Source: Thalassotalea crassostreae
GTDB lineage: Bacteria; Pseudomonadota; Gammaproteobacteria; Enterobacterales; Alteromonadaceae
Assembly (NCBI RefSeq): GCF_001831495.1
Contig: NZ_CP017689.1
Location: forward strand, 1,612,001-1,676,000
DNA: 64,000 nucleotides
Direction: 5' to 3'
Of this stretch, positions 36,976-46,596 are shown in pieces; the first letter of the stretch is position 1; every line of letters starts with the position of its first letter. The position numbers were made by a program, and so were the translations under genes. The notes under the pieces were generated by a model, which saw only the letters and a list, made by a program, of their open reading frames with translations, ran no database searches and was not told the DNA's origin.

Positions 36976-37866
36976 ATGACAACTCAATTATCACCGGGTG
37001 CTAAATTTCGGTTAGCGCTACAAAACAACAAGCCATTGCAGGTTGTAGGTACAATTAACGCTTATGCTGCAATGATGGCTGAGCAAATAGGTCATCAAGC
37101 TATTTACCTATCGGGTGGTGGTGTTGCTAATGCTTCTTATGGTTTGCCTGATTTGGGTATGACGTCACTTAATGATGTTATTGCAGATGTTCAACGTATT
37201 ACTGCTGCTTCAAGCTTACCTTTATTAGTCGACATTGATACCGGTTGGGGTGGTGCTTTTAACATCGCTAAAACAATTCGCGATATGGAAAAAGCTGGCG
37301 CTGCAGCCGTGCATTTAGAAGACCAAGTTGCACAAAAACGTTGTGGTCACCGTCCAAATAAAGAAATCGTTTCTACGGAAGAAATGGTTGACAGAATTCG
37401 CGCTGCAGTTGATGCACGTACCGATAAAGACTTTTTCATCATGGCTCGTACAGACGCTTTTGCTCAAGAAGGCCTAGAAGCTGCATTAGAGCGTGCTAAA
37501 GCATACGTTGCTGCAGGTGCAGACGGTATCTTTGCCGAAGCAGTTAAAACAGAAGAGCATTACCGTGCATTTACTTCAAGCTTAGACGTGCCTGTATTAG
37601 CGAACATTACTGAGTTTGGCCAAACTGAACTTTGGAATAAGAAAGAGTTAGGTGAGTGGGGTTGTGCCATGGTGCTTTACCCGCTAAGTGCATTCCGAGC
37701 AATGAATAAAGCCGCAGAATCTGTGTACCGTACTTTATTAACCGATGGCGATCAAAAAGCAGAAATCGAAAACATGCAAACTCGTATGGATTTATACGAT
37801 TACCTTGGCTATCACGATTACGAGCAAAAGCTAGATGCGCTTTTCTCAGAAGGTAAAAATAAATAA
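36976..37866 (+). CDS. prpB: 2-methylisocitrate lyase
   Basis: Last step of the 2-methylcitrate cycle, splitting 2-methylisocitrate into pyruvate and succinate. 296 residues, as in E. coli, from ATG 36976 (AAAGGA upstream). A GTG at 36967 in frame is a weaker alternative because it sits only 3 nt from that site. ICL/PEPM superfamily: catalytic loop KRCGHRPNK, metal-site [10 protein letters not shown], and [10 protein letters not shown]. It overlaps the end of the regulator gene by spacing only (1 nt gap). Confidence 0.98.
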   Translation: MTTQLSPGAKFRLALQNNKPLQVVGTINAYAAMMAEQIGHQAIYLSGGGVANASYGLPDLGMTSLNDVIADVQRITAASSLPLLVDIDTGWGGAFNIAKTIRDMEKAGAAAVHLEDQVAQKRCGHRPNKEIVSTEEMVDRIRAAVDARTDKDFFIMARTDAFAQEGLEAALERAKAYVAAGADGIFAEAVKTEEHYRAFTSSLDVPVLANITEFGQTELWNKKELGEWGCAMVLYPLSAFRAMNKAAESVYRTLLTDGDQKAEIENMQTRMDLYDYLGYHDYEQKLDALFSEGKNK

Positions 37867-37945
37867 TTAGTTATTTATCGAGTTATTACATTTAGATCAA
37901 ATAAGAAATCAAATAAAAAATTTAAGAAATTAATAGGAAGAAATT

Positions 37946-39070
37946 ATGGTTGATAAGAAATTAGGTGGTGCAGGCTTACGTGGTCAAAGTGCAGGCGAAA
38001 CGAAATTATGTACAGTCGGTAAATCAGGCTCAGGTCTAACTTATTGTGGTTACGATGTATCAGATCTAGCGGATAACGCGACGTTTGAAGAAGTGGCTTA
38101 CCTTTTATTTAACGGCGAATTACCAAATCAAGCACAACTTGACGCGTATAAAGCAGAATTAAATGGTATGCGTGATTTACCACAAGCGCTTAAAGAAGTG
38201 TTACAACGTATTCCTGCCGATGCTCATCCAATGGATGTTATGCGCACCGGTGCGTCGTTCTTAGGTAACGTTGAACCAGAAAATGATTTCTCTGAACAAA
38301 ACAACGCTGCAAACCGTTTATTAGCGGCTTTCCCTGCAATTATGACTTACTGGTATCGTTTCTCCCATGATGGTGTTGAAATTGACTGTGTAACTGATGA
38401 AGAATCTATCGGTGGTCACTTTCTACGTCTTTTAACTGGTAAAACGCCATCTGAATTACATCGCCGTGTAATTGATGTATCACTTATTCTTTATGCAGAG
38501 CATGAATTCAATGCGTCAACGTTTACAGCTCGTGTTTGTGCGTCAACGCTTTCAGATATGTACTCTTGTGTAACTGCGGCAATCGGTTCATTACGTGGTC
38601 CTCTTCACGGCGGTGCAAACGAAGCGGCAATGGAAATGATCCAGAAATTCGACTCACCAGAAGATGCTAAAGTTCAAATGGCTGGCATGCTTGAGCGTAA
38701 AGAAAAAATCATGGGCTTCGGTCACGCGGTATACCGTACATCGGATCCTCGTAACGTGATTATCAAAAAATGGTCTGAGAAGTTAGCCGGTGAATTCGGT
38801 GATTCTTCACTTTACGATATTTCTGTAGCTTGTGAAGAGTATATGTGGGACACCAAGAAGTTATTCTGTAATGCTGACTTCTTCCACGCATCCGCATACC
38901 ACTTTATGGGTATTCCAACGAAACTGTTCACACCGATTTTCGTGTGTTCACGTTTAACGGGTTGGGCAGCACATGTGATGGAACAACGCGACAATAACCG
39001 TATTATTCGTCCAAGTGCAGACTACACAGGTGTTGAACCTCGTACCGTCGGTCCTATTGCAGATAGATAA
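37946..39070 (+). CDS. prpC: 2-methylcitrate synthase
   Basis: Condenses propionyl-CoA with oxaloacetate. 374 residues, citrate-synthase fold, in the size range of PrpC rather than GltA. Catalytic segments: GSLRGPLHGGANEAAMEM (His) and MGFGHAVYRTSDPR (His), with the Asp in the later NADFFHASAYHFMGIP region. A good ribosome site (AGGAAG) precedes the ATG. An unusual structured gap of 209 bp follows before acnD. Confidence 0.97.
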   Translation: MVDKKLGGAGLRGQSAGETKLCTVGKSGSGLTYCGYDVSDLADNATFEEVAYLLFNGELPNQAQLDAYKAELNGMRDLPQALKEVLQRIPADAHPMDVMRTGASFLGNVEPENDFSEQNNAANRLLAAFPAIMTYWYRFSHDGVEIDCVTDEESIGGHFLRLLTGKTPSELHRRVIDVSLILYAEHEFNASTFTARVCASTLSDMYSCVTAAIGSLRGPLHGGANEAAMEMIQKFDSPEDAKVQMAGMLERKEKIMGFGHAVYRTSDPRNVIIKKWSEKLAGEFGDSSLYDISVACEEYMWDTKKLFCNADFFHASAYHFMGIPTKLFTPIFVCSRLTGWAAHVMEQRDNNRIIRPSADYTGVEPRTVGPIADR

Positions 39071-39089
39071 TTTGACTTGTTATTTAATC

Positions 39090-39152
39090 CTATTTCATCG
39101 TTTGAAAATCATTACATATACTTATATGCGCAGATTTTCTGCCTTGAAATAG
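39090..39152 (+). promoter_or_regulatory. Three-tier stem-loop between prpC and acnD
   Basis: Outer arms CTATTTCA / TGAAATAG (39090-39097 and 39145-39152). Middle arms GAAAATC / GATTTTC (39104-39110 and 39133-39139). Apical stem CATAT / ATATG (39115-39128). All are collinear, so the whole segment can fold into one long AT-rich hairpin in the prpC-acnD mRNA. No T run follows, so it is not an intrinsic terminator; RNA processing or stability is possible. Confidence 0.5.
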
Positions 39153-39279
39153 AATTAAATTCCGTCGTCAATAACTTATATCAGCCAAAAGCTTTTATTA
39201 GTTAAAATTTTAATTTTTATATTTGAAGCATAATTGCAATGCATTGTGCTTCAACCTCAAAAACATAGTGGATTAAATT

Positions 39280-41883
39280 ATGAACTATGAATACCGTAAA
39301 CCGCTACCTGGTGTTGGTATCGATTATTTCGATACTCGTGCAGCGATAGAAGCCATTACGCCAGGCGCTTATGCGAAATTACCATACACATCTCGTGTAT
39401 TAGCCGAGCAACTTGTTCGTAAATGTGACCCGGAAACTCTTACCGACTCATTAAAGCAAATCATCAATACTGAACGCACATTAGACTTTCCTTGGTATCC
39501 AGCGCGTGTGGTATGTCACGATATTTTAGGTCAAACAGCCTTAGTTGATCTTGCCGGTCTTCGTGATGCCATTGCAGATCAAGGCGGCGATCCGGCGAAA
39601 GTTAACCCAGTTGTTCCAACGCAGCTTATTGTTGATCACTCACTAGCAGTGGAAGCACCTGGTTTTGATCCAGAAGCATTCGACAAAAACCGTGATATTG
39701 AAGACCGTCGTAACGAACACCGTTTCCACTTTATTGAATGGACCAAAACCGCATTTAAAAACGTTGATGTAATTCCAGCCGGCAACGGTATTATGCATCA
39801 AATTAATTTAGAGAAAATGTCGCCAGTTATTCAAAACCGTGACGGTGTAGCTTTCCCTGATACTTGTGTTGGTACTGATTCACACACGCCTCACATTGAT
39901 GCTTTAGGTGTTATTGCGATTGGTGTTGGTGGTCTTGAAGCTGAAACCGTAATGCTTGGTCGTCCATCAATGATGCGTCTGCCTAACATTATCGGTGTTA
40001 AGTTAACGGGTAAGCGCAAGCCAGGTATTACTGCCACTGATATGGTATTAGCAATTACTGAGTTCTTGCGTAACGAAAAAGTAGTATCAAGCTACTTAGA
40101 GTTTTTCGGTGATGGTACTAAAGATTTAACCATAGGTGATAGAGCAACTATCTCTAACATGACACCAGAGTTTGGTGCATCTGCAGGTATGTTCTACATC
40201 GATGAACAAACCATTGATTACTTAAAGCTAACGGGTCGAGAGCCAGAGCAAGTAGCACTTGTTGAGCAATACGCAAAAGAAACTGGTCTTTGGGCTGATG
40301 ACCTAGAAACCGCTGAATATGAGCGAGTTCTTGAGTTTGATTTATCAACGGTTGTACGCAACATGGCGGGCCCTTCAAACCCTCATCGTCGTCTTCCTAC
40401 ATCAGAGCTTACTTCAACTGGTATTGCAAAAGACTTAGATGCATGTAAAGCGGAAGAAAATGATGGTCTAATGCCTGATGGTGCGGTAATCATTGCTGCA
40501 ATCACATCTTGTACTAATACTTCTAACCCACGTAACGTTGTTGCCGCGGGTTTAATCGCAAAGCGTGCCAACGAATTAGGCCTAGTGCGCAAGCCTTGGG
40601 TTAAATCATCATTTGCACCAGGCTCAAAAGTTGCAAAACTTTACCTTGAAGAGTCAGGTTTATTACCAGAAATGGAAAAACTAGGCTTTGGTATTGTAGG
40701 TTATGCTTGTACTACCTGTAACGGTATGTCAGGGGCACTTGATCCTAAAATCCAACAAGAAATTATCGAGCGAGACTTATATTCTACGGCTGTGCTTTCA
40801 GGTAACCGTAACTTTGATGGTCGTATTCATCCACATGCCAAACAAGCATTCTTAGCGTCACCACCACTTGTTGTTGCTTATGCAATTGCTGGTACCATGC
40901 GTTTTGATATCGAAAAAGACGTATTAGGCCAAGATCAAAATGGAAATGATATTACTCTGAAAGATATTTGGCCAAGTGACGACGATATTGATGCAATTGT
41001 AAACTCAGCTGTTAAACCTGAACAGTTTAAGAAAATTTACACGCCAATGTTTGACTTAGGAGCCTTTGAACCTGCTGAAAGCCCATTATATGCTTGGGAT
41101 GAAACCAGTACTTATATTCGCCGCCCTCCATATTGGGAAGGTGCACTAGCGGGTGAGCGCACGATGAAAGGCATGCGTCCATTAGCAGTACTTGGTGATA
41201 ACATCACAACAGACCATTTATCGCCATCAAATGCGATTCAATTGAACAGTGCTGCTGGTGCATACTTGGATAAAATGGGCTTACCTGAAGCTGACTTTAA
41301 CTCATACGCAACACACCGTGGCGATCACTTAACGGCGCAACGCGCAACGTTTGCTAACCCGAAATTGTTTAACGAAATGTGCCGTGATGAAGAAGGCAAT
41401 GTTAAACAAGGCTCTTTAGCTCGTATTGAGCCAGAAGGTACTGAGTCACGTATGTGGGAAGCGATTGAAACTTACATGGATCGCAAACAACCATTGATTA
41501 TCATCGCTGGTGCCGATTACGGTCAAGGTTCATCACGGGACTGGGCTGCCAAAGGTGTTCGTCTGGCTGGTGTTGAAGTGATTGTTTCGGAAGGTTTCGA
41601 GCGTATTCACCGCACTAACTTAGTCGGTATGGGCGTACTTCCTTTAGAATTTACTAATGATGAAACGCGTCATACTTATGACATCGATGGTACTGAAACT
41701 TACGATGTTGTTGGAACGACTGCGCCAGGTGCCTCGATGACAGTGGTTATGACTCGCAAAAATGGTGAAGTAGTGGAAATTCCAGTGAAGTGCCGTTTAG
41801 ATACGCAAGAAGAAGTTTCTGTTTACGCCGCAGGCGGGGTATTACAAAAGTTCGCCAACGACTTCCTGGAGTCTAATGCCTAA
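39280..41883 (+). CDS. acnD: Fe-S-dependent 2-methylcitrate dehydratase AcnD
   Basis: Aconitase-family enzyme that dehydrates 2-methylcitrate to trans-2-methylaconitate; with PrpF it replaces PrpD. 867 residues. The 4Fe-4S cysteines are in ITSCTNTSNPRN and YACTTCNGMSG. Other conserved parts: CVGTDSHTPHIDALGVIAIGVGG, GNRNFDGRIHPH, GADYGQGSSRDWAAKG and NLVGMGVLPLEF. The N terminus opens MNYEYRKPLPGVGIDYFDTR. Length and context separate it from housekeeping AcnA. Iron-sulfur dependence makes this step sensitive to oxidative stress. Confidence 0.97.
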   Translation: MNYEYRKPLPGVGIDYFDTRAAIEAITPGAYAKLPYTSRVLAEQLVRKCDPETLTDSLKQIINTERTLDFPWYPARVVCHDILGQTALVDLAGLRDAIADQGGDPAKVNPVVPTQLIVDHSLAVEAPGFDPEAFDKNRDIEDRRNEHRFHFIEWTKTAFKNVDVIPAGNGIMHQINLEKMSPVIQNRDGVAFPDTCVGTDSHTPHIDALGVIAIGVGGLEAETVMLGRPSMMRLPNIIGVKLTGKRKPGITATDMVLAITEFLRNEKVVSSYLEFFGDGTKDLTIGDRATISNMTPEFGASAGMFYIDEQTIDYLKLTGREPEQVALVEQYAKETGLWADDLETAEYERVLEFDLSTVVRNMAGPSNPHRRLPTSELTSTGIAKDLDACKAEENDGLMPDGAVIIAAITSCTNTSNPRNVVAAGLIAKRANELGLVRKPWVKSSFAPGSKVAKLYLEESGLLPEMEKLGFGIVGYACTTCNGMSGALDPKIQQEIIERDLYSTAVLSGNRNFDGRIHPHAKQAFLASPPLVVAYAIAGTMRFDIEKDVLGQDQNGNDITLKDIWPSDDDIDAIVNSAVKPEQFKKIYTPMFDLGAFEPAESPLYAWDETSTYIRRPPYWEGALAGERTMKGMRPLAVLGDNITTDHLSPSNAIQLNSAAGAYLDKMGLPEADFNSYATHRGDHLTAQRATFANPKLFNEMCRDEEGNVKQGSLARIEPEGTESRMWEAIETYMDRKQPLIIIAGADYGQGSSRDWAAKGVRLAGVEVIVSEGFERIHRTNLVGMGVLPLEFTNDETRHTYDIDGTETYDVVGTTAPGASMTVVMTRKNGEVVEIPVKCRLDTQEEVSVYAAGGVLQKFANDFLESNA

Positions 41884-41920
41884 ACTTTTATTTTTATTGG
41901 TAGCTGTGTTGGACGTGCTC

Positions 41921-41936
41921 ATGTGTAGGTACACAT
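41921..41936. repeat. GG-centred palindrome downstream of acnD
   Basis: ATGTGTAGGTACACAT, 7-bp arms around GG, followed by TCCGCGCGACCGCC. It resembles the TCACAT-CC-ATGTGA element near 34250, which is likewise followed by a CCGCG sequence. Confidence 0.7.
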
Positions 41937-42004
41937 TCCGCGCGACCGCCTTGCTCTCACTTAAAAATAATTCGTCTATGTATCAAACTCGAGTTTAATT
42001 ATTA

Positions 42005-42034
42005 GCAGTAAATAGTTTCTATTTACTGCTTTTT
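42005..42034 (+). terminator. Terminator between acnD and prpF
   Basis: Perfect 11-bp stem GCAGTAAATAG / CTATTTACTGC with loop TTT and a five-T run. It should reduce read-through into prpF. Confidence 0.8.
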
Positions 42035-42050
42035 AATTCATGGATGAATT
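42035..42050. repeat. GG-centred palindrome before prpF
   Basis: AATTCATGGATGAATT, 7-bp arms around GG, directly after the terminator T run. On the minus strand its core is CATCCATG, as in the tatD-region palindromes. Confidence 0.7.
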
Positions 42051-42115
42051 AACACAGATTGACTATGGATAGTTTAAATTTTGTTATAAGAAACAAATAA
42101 TAAAAGGAGAGAGCA

Positions 42116-43294
42116 ATGGCTCACGTTCCTCAAGTAAAGATCCCGGCTACTTATATTCGTGGTGGCACATCAAAAGGGGTTTTCTTTAATTTGACTGATT
42201 TACCCGAGCGCTGTCAGGTACCTGGTGAAGCACGAGATAATATGTTGCTTCGTGTTATTGGTTCACCGGATCCATACGGTAAACAAACTGATGGTATGGG
42301 CGGCGCTACGTCATCTACCTCTAAAACTGTAATTTTAGCGAAATCTGAACAAGCAGATCACGACGTTGATTATTTGTTCGGTCAAGTGGCGATAGACAAA
42401 GCCTTTGTTGATTGGTCAGGTAATTGCGGTAACTTGACTGCTGCGGTTGGTTCATTTGCGATTATGTCAGGTATTGTTGACCCAGCTCGAATTCCAGAAA
42501 ATGGTGTTTGTACGGTTCGCATTTGGCAAAAAAATATTCAAAAAACTATCGTTGCACAAGTACCAATCACTAATGGAGAAGTACAAGAGACGGGTAGTTT
42601 TGAATTAGACGGCGTTACGTTCCCTGCTGCAGAAGTGCCAGTGGAATTTATCGCCCCAGTTGACCCTAGCGAAGCAATGTTTCCAACAGGAAATATTGTT
42701 GATGATTTAGAAGTTCCAGGCATTGGCACATTCAAAGCAACGATGATCAACGCAGGGATCCCAACAATTTTCTTAAATGCAGATGAAATTGGTTACCAAG
42801 GTACAGAGCTGCAAGAAGCAATTAATGGTAGCGATGAAATCCTTGCCTGGTTTGAAACCGTACGAGCGCACGGTGCGATTAAAATGGGGTTAATTAGCAA
42901 TGTTGAAGAAGCGAAAGCTCGTCAGCATACACCTAAAGTTGCCTTTGTGTCTCCGGCAAAAGCTTACACCTCATCAAGTGGTAAAGACATTAATGATACT
43001 GACATCGACTTAAATGTTCGTGCATTGTCTATGGGTAAACTACACCATGCGATGATGGGCACTGCAGCAGTTGCCATTGGCACCGCTGCAGCGATACCCG
43101 GTACGCTAGTTAATTTAGCTGCTGGTGGTGGTGAACGTGGTTCAGTTACCTTCGGGCACCCATCAGGCACACTAAAAGTTGGCGCTGAAGCATCACAAAT
43201 CGACGGCAATTGGACAGTAAATAAAGCTATCATGAGTCGTAGTGCACGTGTGCTTATGGAAGGCTGGGTTCGTATTCCAGGTGATTGTTTCTAG
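42116..43294 (+). CDS. prpF: 2-methylaconitate cis-trans isomerase PrpF
   Basis: Isomerises trans-2-methylaconitate, made by AcnD, to the cis form used by aconitase. 392 residues, diaminopimelate-epimerase-like fold. Conserved parts: IRGGTSKGVFFNLTDLP, DGMGGATSSTSKT, WSGNCGNLTAAVGSFA, with the catalytic Cys/Lys region at the N terminus, and GSVTFGHPSGTLKVGA. Strong ribosome site (AAGGAGAG). Last gene of the prp cluster, set off from acnD by a terminator. Confidence 0.97.
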   Translation: MAHVPQVKIPATYIRGGTSKGVFFNLTDLPERCQVPGEARDNMLLRVIGSPDPYGKQTDGMGGATSSTSKTVILAKSEQADHDVDYLFGQVAIDKAFVDWSGNCGNLTAAVGSFAIMSGIVDPARIPENGVCTVRIWQKNIQKTIVAQVPITNGEVQETGSFELDGVTFPAAEVPVEFIAPVDPSEAMFPTGNIVDDLEVPGIGTFKATMINAGIPTIFLNADEIGYQGTELQEAINGSDEILAWFETVRAHGAIKMGLISNVEEAKARQHTPKVAFVSPAKAYTSSSGKDINDTDIDLNVRALSMGKLHHAMMGTAAVAIGTAAAIPGTLVNLAAGGGERGSVTFGHPSGTLKVGAEASQIDGNWTVNKAIMSRSARVLMEGWVRIPGDCF

Positions 43295-43318
43295 CCAGAT
43301 AATTATTAAGTACTCGCT

Positions 43319-43347
43319 AAAGGCCTGCATTAGCAGGCTTTTTTTAT
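43319..43347 (+). terminator. Intrinsic terminator after prpF
   Basis: GCCTGC / GCAGGC stem with ATTA loop, extended by weaker pairs, followed by a T7 run. Confidence 0.88.
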
Positions 43348-43436
43348 TATTCAATGATGAGAAATTATTATTGCTTTGCCGGTAAGAATAATAGTAATTT
43401 AGTAATAGAACATTACTAGATACTAAAAATTTATTT

Positions 43437-43952
43437 ATGAGCAATACTTTGCTAATTACAAGCCAATATAACGCGGTATACAGTGCTGAAGATATCAATA
43501 CCGTGGTAAATCTTGCAGATGTGATTTGGCACCAGCATTACACGCCTATTATTGGTCGAGAACAGGTACTTTATATGCTGGACAAATTTCATACTGCTAC
43601 TGCAGTCAATGAACAAATCCACGAACAAAATTTTCAGTATTATCTCATTCAGTATCAAGGAAACAATGTTGGTTATTTGGCGATACAGCAACGTAAGCAA
43701 GAGTTGTTTTTAAGTAAAATCTATTTATTGTCATCAATGCGCGGTAAAGGAATCGGTAAACAAGCAATGGAGTTCATCAAAGAACAAGCAAAATCACTCA
43801 ACTGTGAGGCAATATCGCTTACCGTAAATAAACATAATACTGACACCATAGCGGCCTATAAAAAAATAGGTTTTGTTAAAACTGGTGAAGCTGTTTTTGA
43901 CATTGGTAATTCTTTTGTTATGGACGATTATCTAATGAGTTTATCGCTGTAG
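43437..43952 (+). CDS. GNAT-family N-acetyltransferase
   Basis: 171 residues of the Gcn5-related acetyltransferase fold. Acetyl-CoA binding motif A is SSMRGKGIGKQAMEFIKEQA; motif B is LTVNKHNTDTIAAYKKIGF. The N-terminal part has DVIWHQHYTPIIGREQVLYML, a stretch seen in several GNAT subfamilies of small-molecule or protein N-terminal acetylases. Substrate unknown. It is 12 nt upstream of a second GNAT-like gene, with which it forms a small operon. Confidence 0.88.
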   Translation: MSNTLLITSQYNAVYSAEDINTVVNLADVIWHQHYTPIIGREQVLYMLDKFHTATAVNEQIHEQNFQYYLIQYQGNNVGYLAIQQRKQELFLSKIYLLSSMRGKGIGKQAMEFIKEQAKSLNCEAISLTVNKHNTDTIAAYKKIGFVKTGEAVFDIGNSFVMDDYLMSLSL

Positions 43953-43964
43953 AGAGAACAACAT

Positions 43965-44402
43965 ATGAGACCACATATTCGTCAAATTAGTCTTAGTCAA
44001 TCTATCGATGTACTCAATTATATCCCTGAGTTTGACGAAAGGTTCGAACTTACCAAAATTAAGGAACGAATTTTAGACAAACAATACCTTGCTTTAGGTG
44101 TTGAAGTTGAAGGCATACTTGTTGCGGTTAAGCTTGGATATTTTTTAAATGATAAAGTTTTTTATAGTTGGCTTGGCGGCGTATTACCTAGGTTTCGTCT
44201 GCTCGGCTTAGCGCAAAGCCTATTGAATGAACAAGAGCAAATTTTAGCGGCAAAGAATGTTGGCGAAATACAGGTGAAATCAATGAACCGATATCCATCT
44301 ATGCTACAAATGCTAATAAGTAACCATTATCAAATTTATGATATTGAACCGAATCCAAACTCAGACTTTTTGAAAGTGAAATTTCGAAAATACCTTGTGT
44401 GA
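43965..44402 (+). CDS. GNAT-like acetyltransferase
   Basis: 145 residues; second gene of a two-gene unit with the preceding GNAT. It keeps the fold pattern: LALGVEVEGILVAVKLGYF (strand pair), PRFRLLGLAQSLLNEQEQ (motif A of R-x-x-G-x-A type), and KSMNRYPSMLQMLISNHYQI near the end. The acceptor substrate is unknown. The start has AGAGAGAAC upstream. The two may act together or be unrelated substrates in one transcript. Confidence 0.78.
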   Translation: MRPHIRQISLSQSIDVLNYIPEFDERFELTKIKERILDKQYLALGVEVEGILVAVKLGYFLNDKVFYSWLGGVLPRFRLLGLAQSLLNEQEQILAAKNVGEIQVKSMNRYPSMLQMLISNHYQIYDIEPNPNSDFLKVKFRKYLV

Positions 44403-44429
44403 GAATTGTAATTAACTTTTTAGAATATC

Positions 44430-44460
44430 CTAAGCGTCATAAACAGCCTATGACGCTTAG
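44430..44460. terminator. Hairpin between convergent genes
   Basis: Perfect 12-bp stem CTAAGCGTCATA / TATGACGCTTAG with a 7-nt loop. No T run on either side, so termination is uncertain. Confidence 0.5.
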
Positions 44461-44517
44461 TATATTGAACAGAGATAAATAGTCTTTTTACTTACTCACT
44501 TCTATCTATTTAAATTT

Positions 44518-46596
44518 TTAATCGCCATTGGTGACGTTTGGTATTTCAGTGAATGGTTTAATACCAAATTCAGGATAAACCTCACTAGGGTAGTAGAACA
44601 TACCGCCTTTTGAAACTAATGATATGGTTTTGATTGCTCGAATGTCTGCTACCGGGTCGCCGGGTACCAAGAAAAAGTCAGCAAGTTTGCCTACTTCAAT
44701 ACTACCGAGCTTGTCACCGTACCCTAAGTAGTTTGCCATATCATAAGAGCCTCTTCGTAAAGCCTCTGCATTTGACATGCCAATTTTATTAAATAATTCG
44801 AGCTCTCTATGCAGAGCAAAAGCACCACCTAAGTCTGTACCAGGAACAATAAAAATGCCTTTTTTATGCATTAACGTAAGTGTTTCTACAATTTTATTGA
44901 ATGCCTGCTGGTAAGCTTTATCTTCTGCGTCATCGGCTATATTGAGTAAAGCTACTTTAGCTTGCCTCTGAACGCCTACAGGCATATTGCCGATATAATC
45001 AATAGTACCAATACGAGTTTTACCGTTTCGAGCTAAAAGACCAAACTCATGAATCACCATCGTCGGATCAACGGCAATACCTTTCTCAGCCATAGTATTT
45101 AGAGTGTTCTGCACTTTTTCATCATTAAGGTCTAAGTCAGCAAAACGTTTCATGCCTGTAATTCGATATAAGGTTCGAGTATCTTCATCTCTATCGAGCA
45201 CCCAACTAAGCATGGCTTGATTTATATGAGTCACTTCGTCGTAACCAGCAGCAATCATCTCATCGACTGTGGAAAACGCTGGAATATGACCTGAAACTCT
45301 CATGCCATGCTGTTTAGCGGCTTTTACCATGGCAGGTACCCATTCGCCATTCACTGAACTGTATATTTTAATTTGAAAGTAGCCACCTTTTTCACCGTAC
45401 ATATTAACTAAATCAACGGCTTCTTGTTCTGTTGCTGCTAATTCTCCGGTGGCATTAGAGTACTCACTTTGACCTTCGATAAAGCCACTTTTTGTAATTC
45501 GTGGACCAATAATTTGATTACTGTCAATTCGTTTAATCAACGGATCAAGTAATTTTATTTCATTACCCATGTCCCTTACGGATGTTACTCCTGCCATTAC
45601 ATTGAGTAATGCTTGGTTATCGCTCATGTGACCATGCATTTCATATAGACCTGGAATTAAGGTTCCGCCATTGCCGTCAATTAGCACTTCACCATCTTGG
45701 GCATTTTCAACTGACGCTTCGATTGCGCTAATTTTATCATTAATAACAACTACCGATTGAGCAGGAGTGAGTTGCATGTTTATTGGATCAAAAATTCGGA
45801 CATTATTGATGCGCACGGGTTTGTTGTAATTGTGCGTTGCATTTTTCGCTATTTTGTCAAATCGGCTCGCATTTAAGTTGGCGGCAATATCGCTAAAAGA
45901 CTTACTGTGTTGTTCTAACCCTTCCCGAATAATAACTGCACGTGGCGATACATAGGCAATCATATGATAGTTATCATCAAGAGCAATATAGCTAGGATCA
46001 AGTTCGATACCATTAATCGCGTAAATAGTCGCATTGACTGCTTTACCGTTATTTTCGCTAAGTTCAATGGTTTCTACCGTTGAGATATTGAGTTGTCCTG
46101 ACGGTAGTGCTGTAAGCGTATTATTTTTACTTTCTAGAAGAGCCACTGCATAGATATATAGTGAATAGGGGCTCGCATTTTGAGCAATATATAATGCTGA
46201 TTTATCATATTTAGCGTTGCCACTTTCAGCAGTGTTTTTCCAGTGCGAAACACTATCTTTTACACTAAATTGCTCTTCAACCTCATTACCGAATACGGTT
46301 TTACCGGTGATCTTCCAATCAATTGGCAAGCCTTTATCGGATAACTGTAAAACTTCGTTGCTACTAGCTCCACGACCGTTATTACTATATGAGTAGTCAA
46401 TATTCAAAGTTTTACCTTTACGATTGACGGTCATGGTTCCGACATCGGTTCCACCTAATAAGAATCTAAACTTTTCTTGATTGGCAGGAGGAGTGTTTTC
46501 AGAGGTTATAGAGTTGGACTGTTTTGTGCAGCTGATAATCGATGTCAGCAACATAGTACAGAACATTAATATGATTGTTTTTATATGTGTTTTCAT
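44518..46596 (-). CDS. Lipoprotein amidohydrolase (imidazolonepropionase-like) with an extra N-terminal domain
   Basis: 692 residues. A signal peptide with lipobox SIISC makes Cys23 the likely lipid-modified residue. Residues about 35-260 form a beta-rich domain of unknown type (KFRFLLGGTDVGTMTV and onward). The rest is a metal-dependent amidohydrolase barrel: HGHM (HxH), QIKIYSS (possible carbamylated Lys), SGHIP, VTHINQ and PGTDLGG (Asp), ending with GSIEVGKLADFFLVPGDP. Related enzymes act on peptides, hydantoins or Xaa-Pro; the substrate here is unknown. It is monocistronic, with no clear partner nearby. Confidence 0.85.
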   Translation of the reverse strand: MKTHIKTIILMFCTMLLTSIISCTKQSNSITSENTPPANQEKFRFLLGGTDVGTMTVNRKGKTLNIDYSYSNNGRGASSNEVLQLSDKGLPIDWKITGKTVFGNEVEEQFSVKDSVSHWKNTAESGNAKYDKSALYIAQNASPYSLYIYAVALLESKNNTLTALPSGQLNISTVETIELSENNGKAVNATIYAINGIELDPSYIALDDNYHMIAYVSPRAVIIREGLEQHSKSFSDIAANLNASRFDKIAKNATHNYNKPVRINNVRIFDPINMQLTPAQSVVVINDKISAIEASVENAQDGEVLIDGNGGTLIPGLYEMHGHMSDNQALLNVMAGVTSVRDMGNEIKLLDPLIKRIDSNQIIGPRITKSGFIEGQSEYSNATGELAATEQEAVDLVNMYGEKGGYFQIKIYSSVNGEWVPAMVKAAKQHGMRVSGHIPAFSTVDEMIAAGYDEVTHINQAMLSWVLDRDEDTRTLYRITGMKRFADLDLNDEKVQNTLNTMAEKGIAVDPTMVIHEFGLLARNGKTRIGTIDYIGNMPVGVQRQAKVALLNIADDAEDKAYQQAFNKIVETLTLMHKKGIFIVPGTDLGGAFALHRELELFNKIGMSNAEALRRGSYDMANYLGYGDKLGSIEVGKLADFFLVPGDPVADIRAIKTISLVSKGGMFYYPSEVYPEFGIKPFTEIPNVTNGD

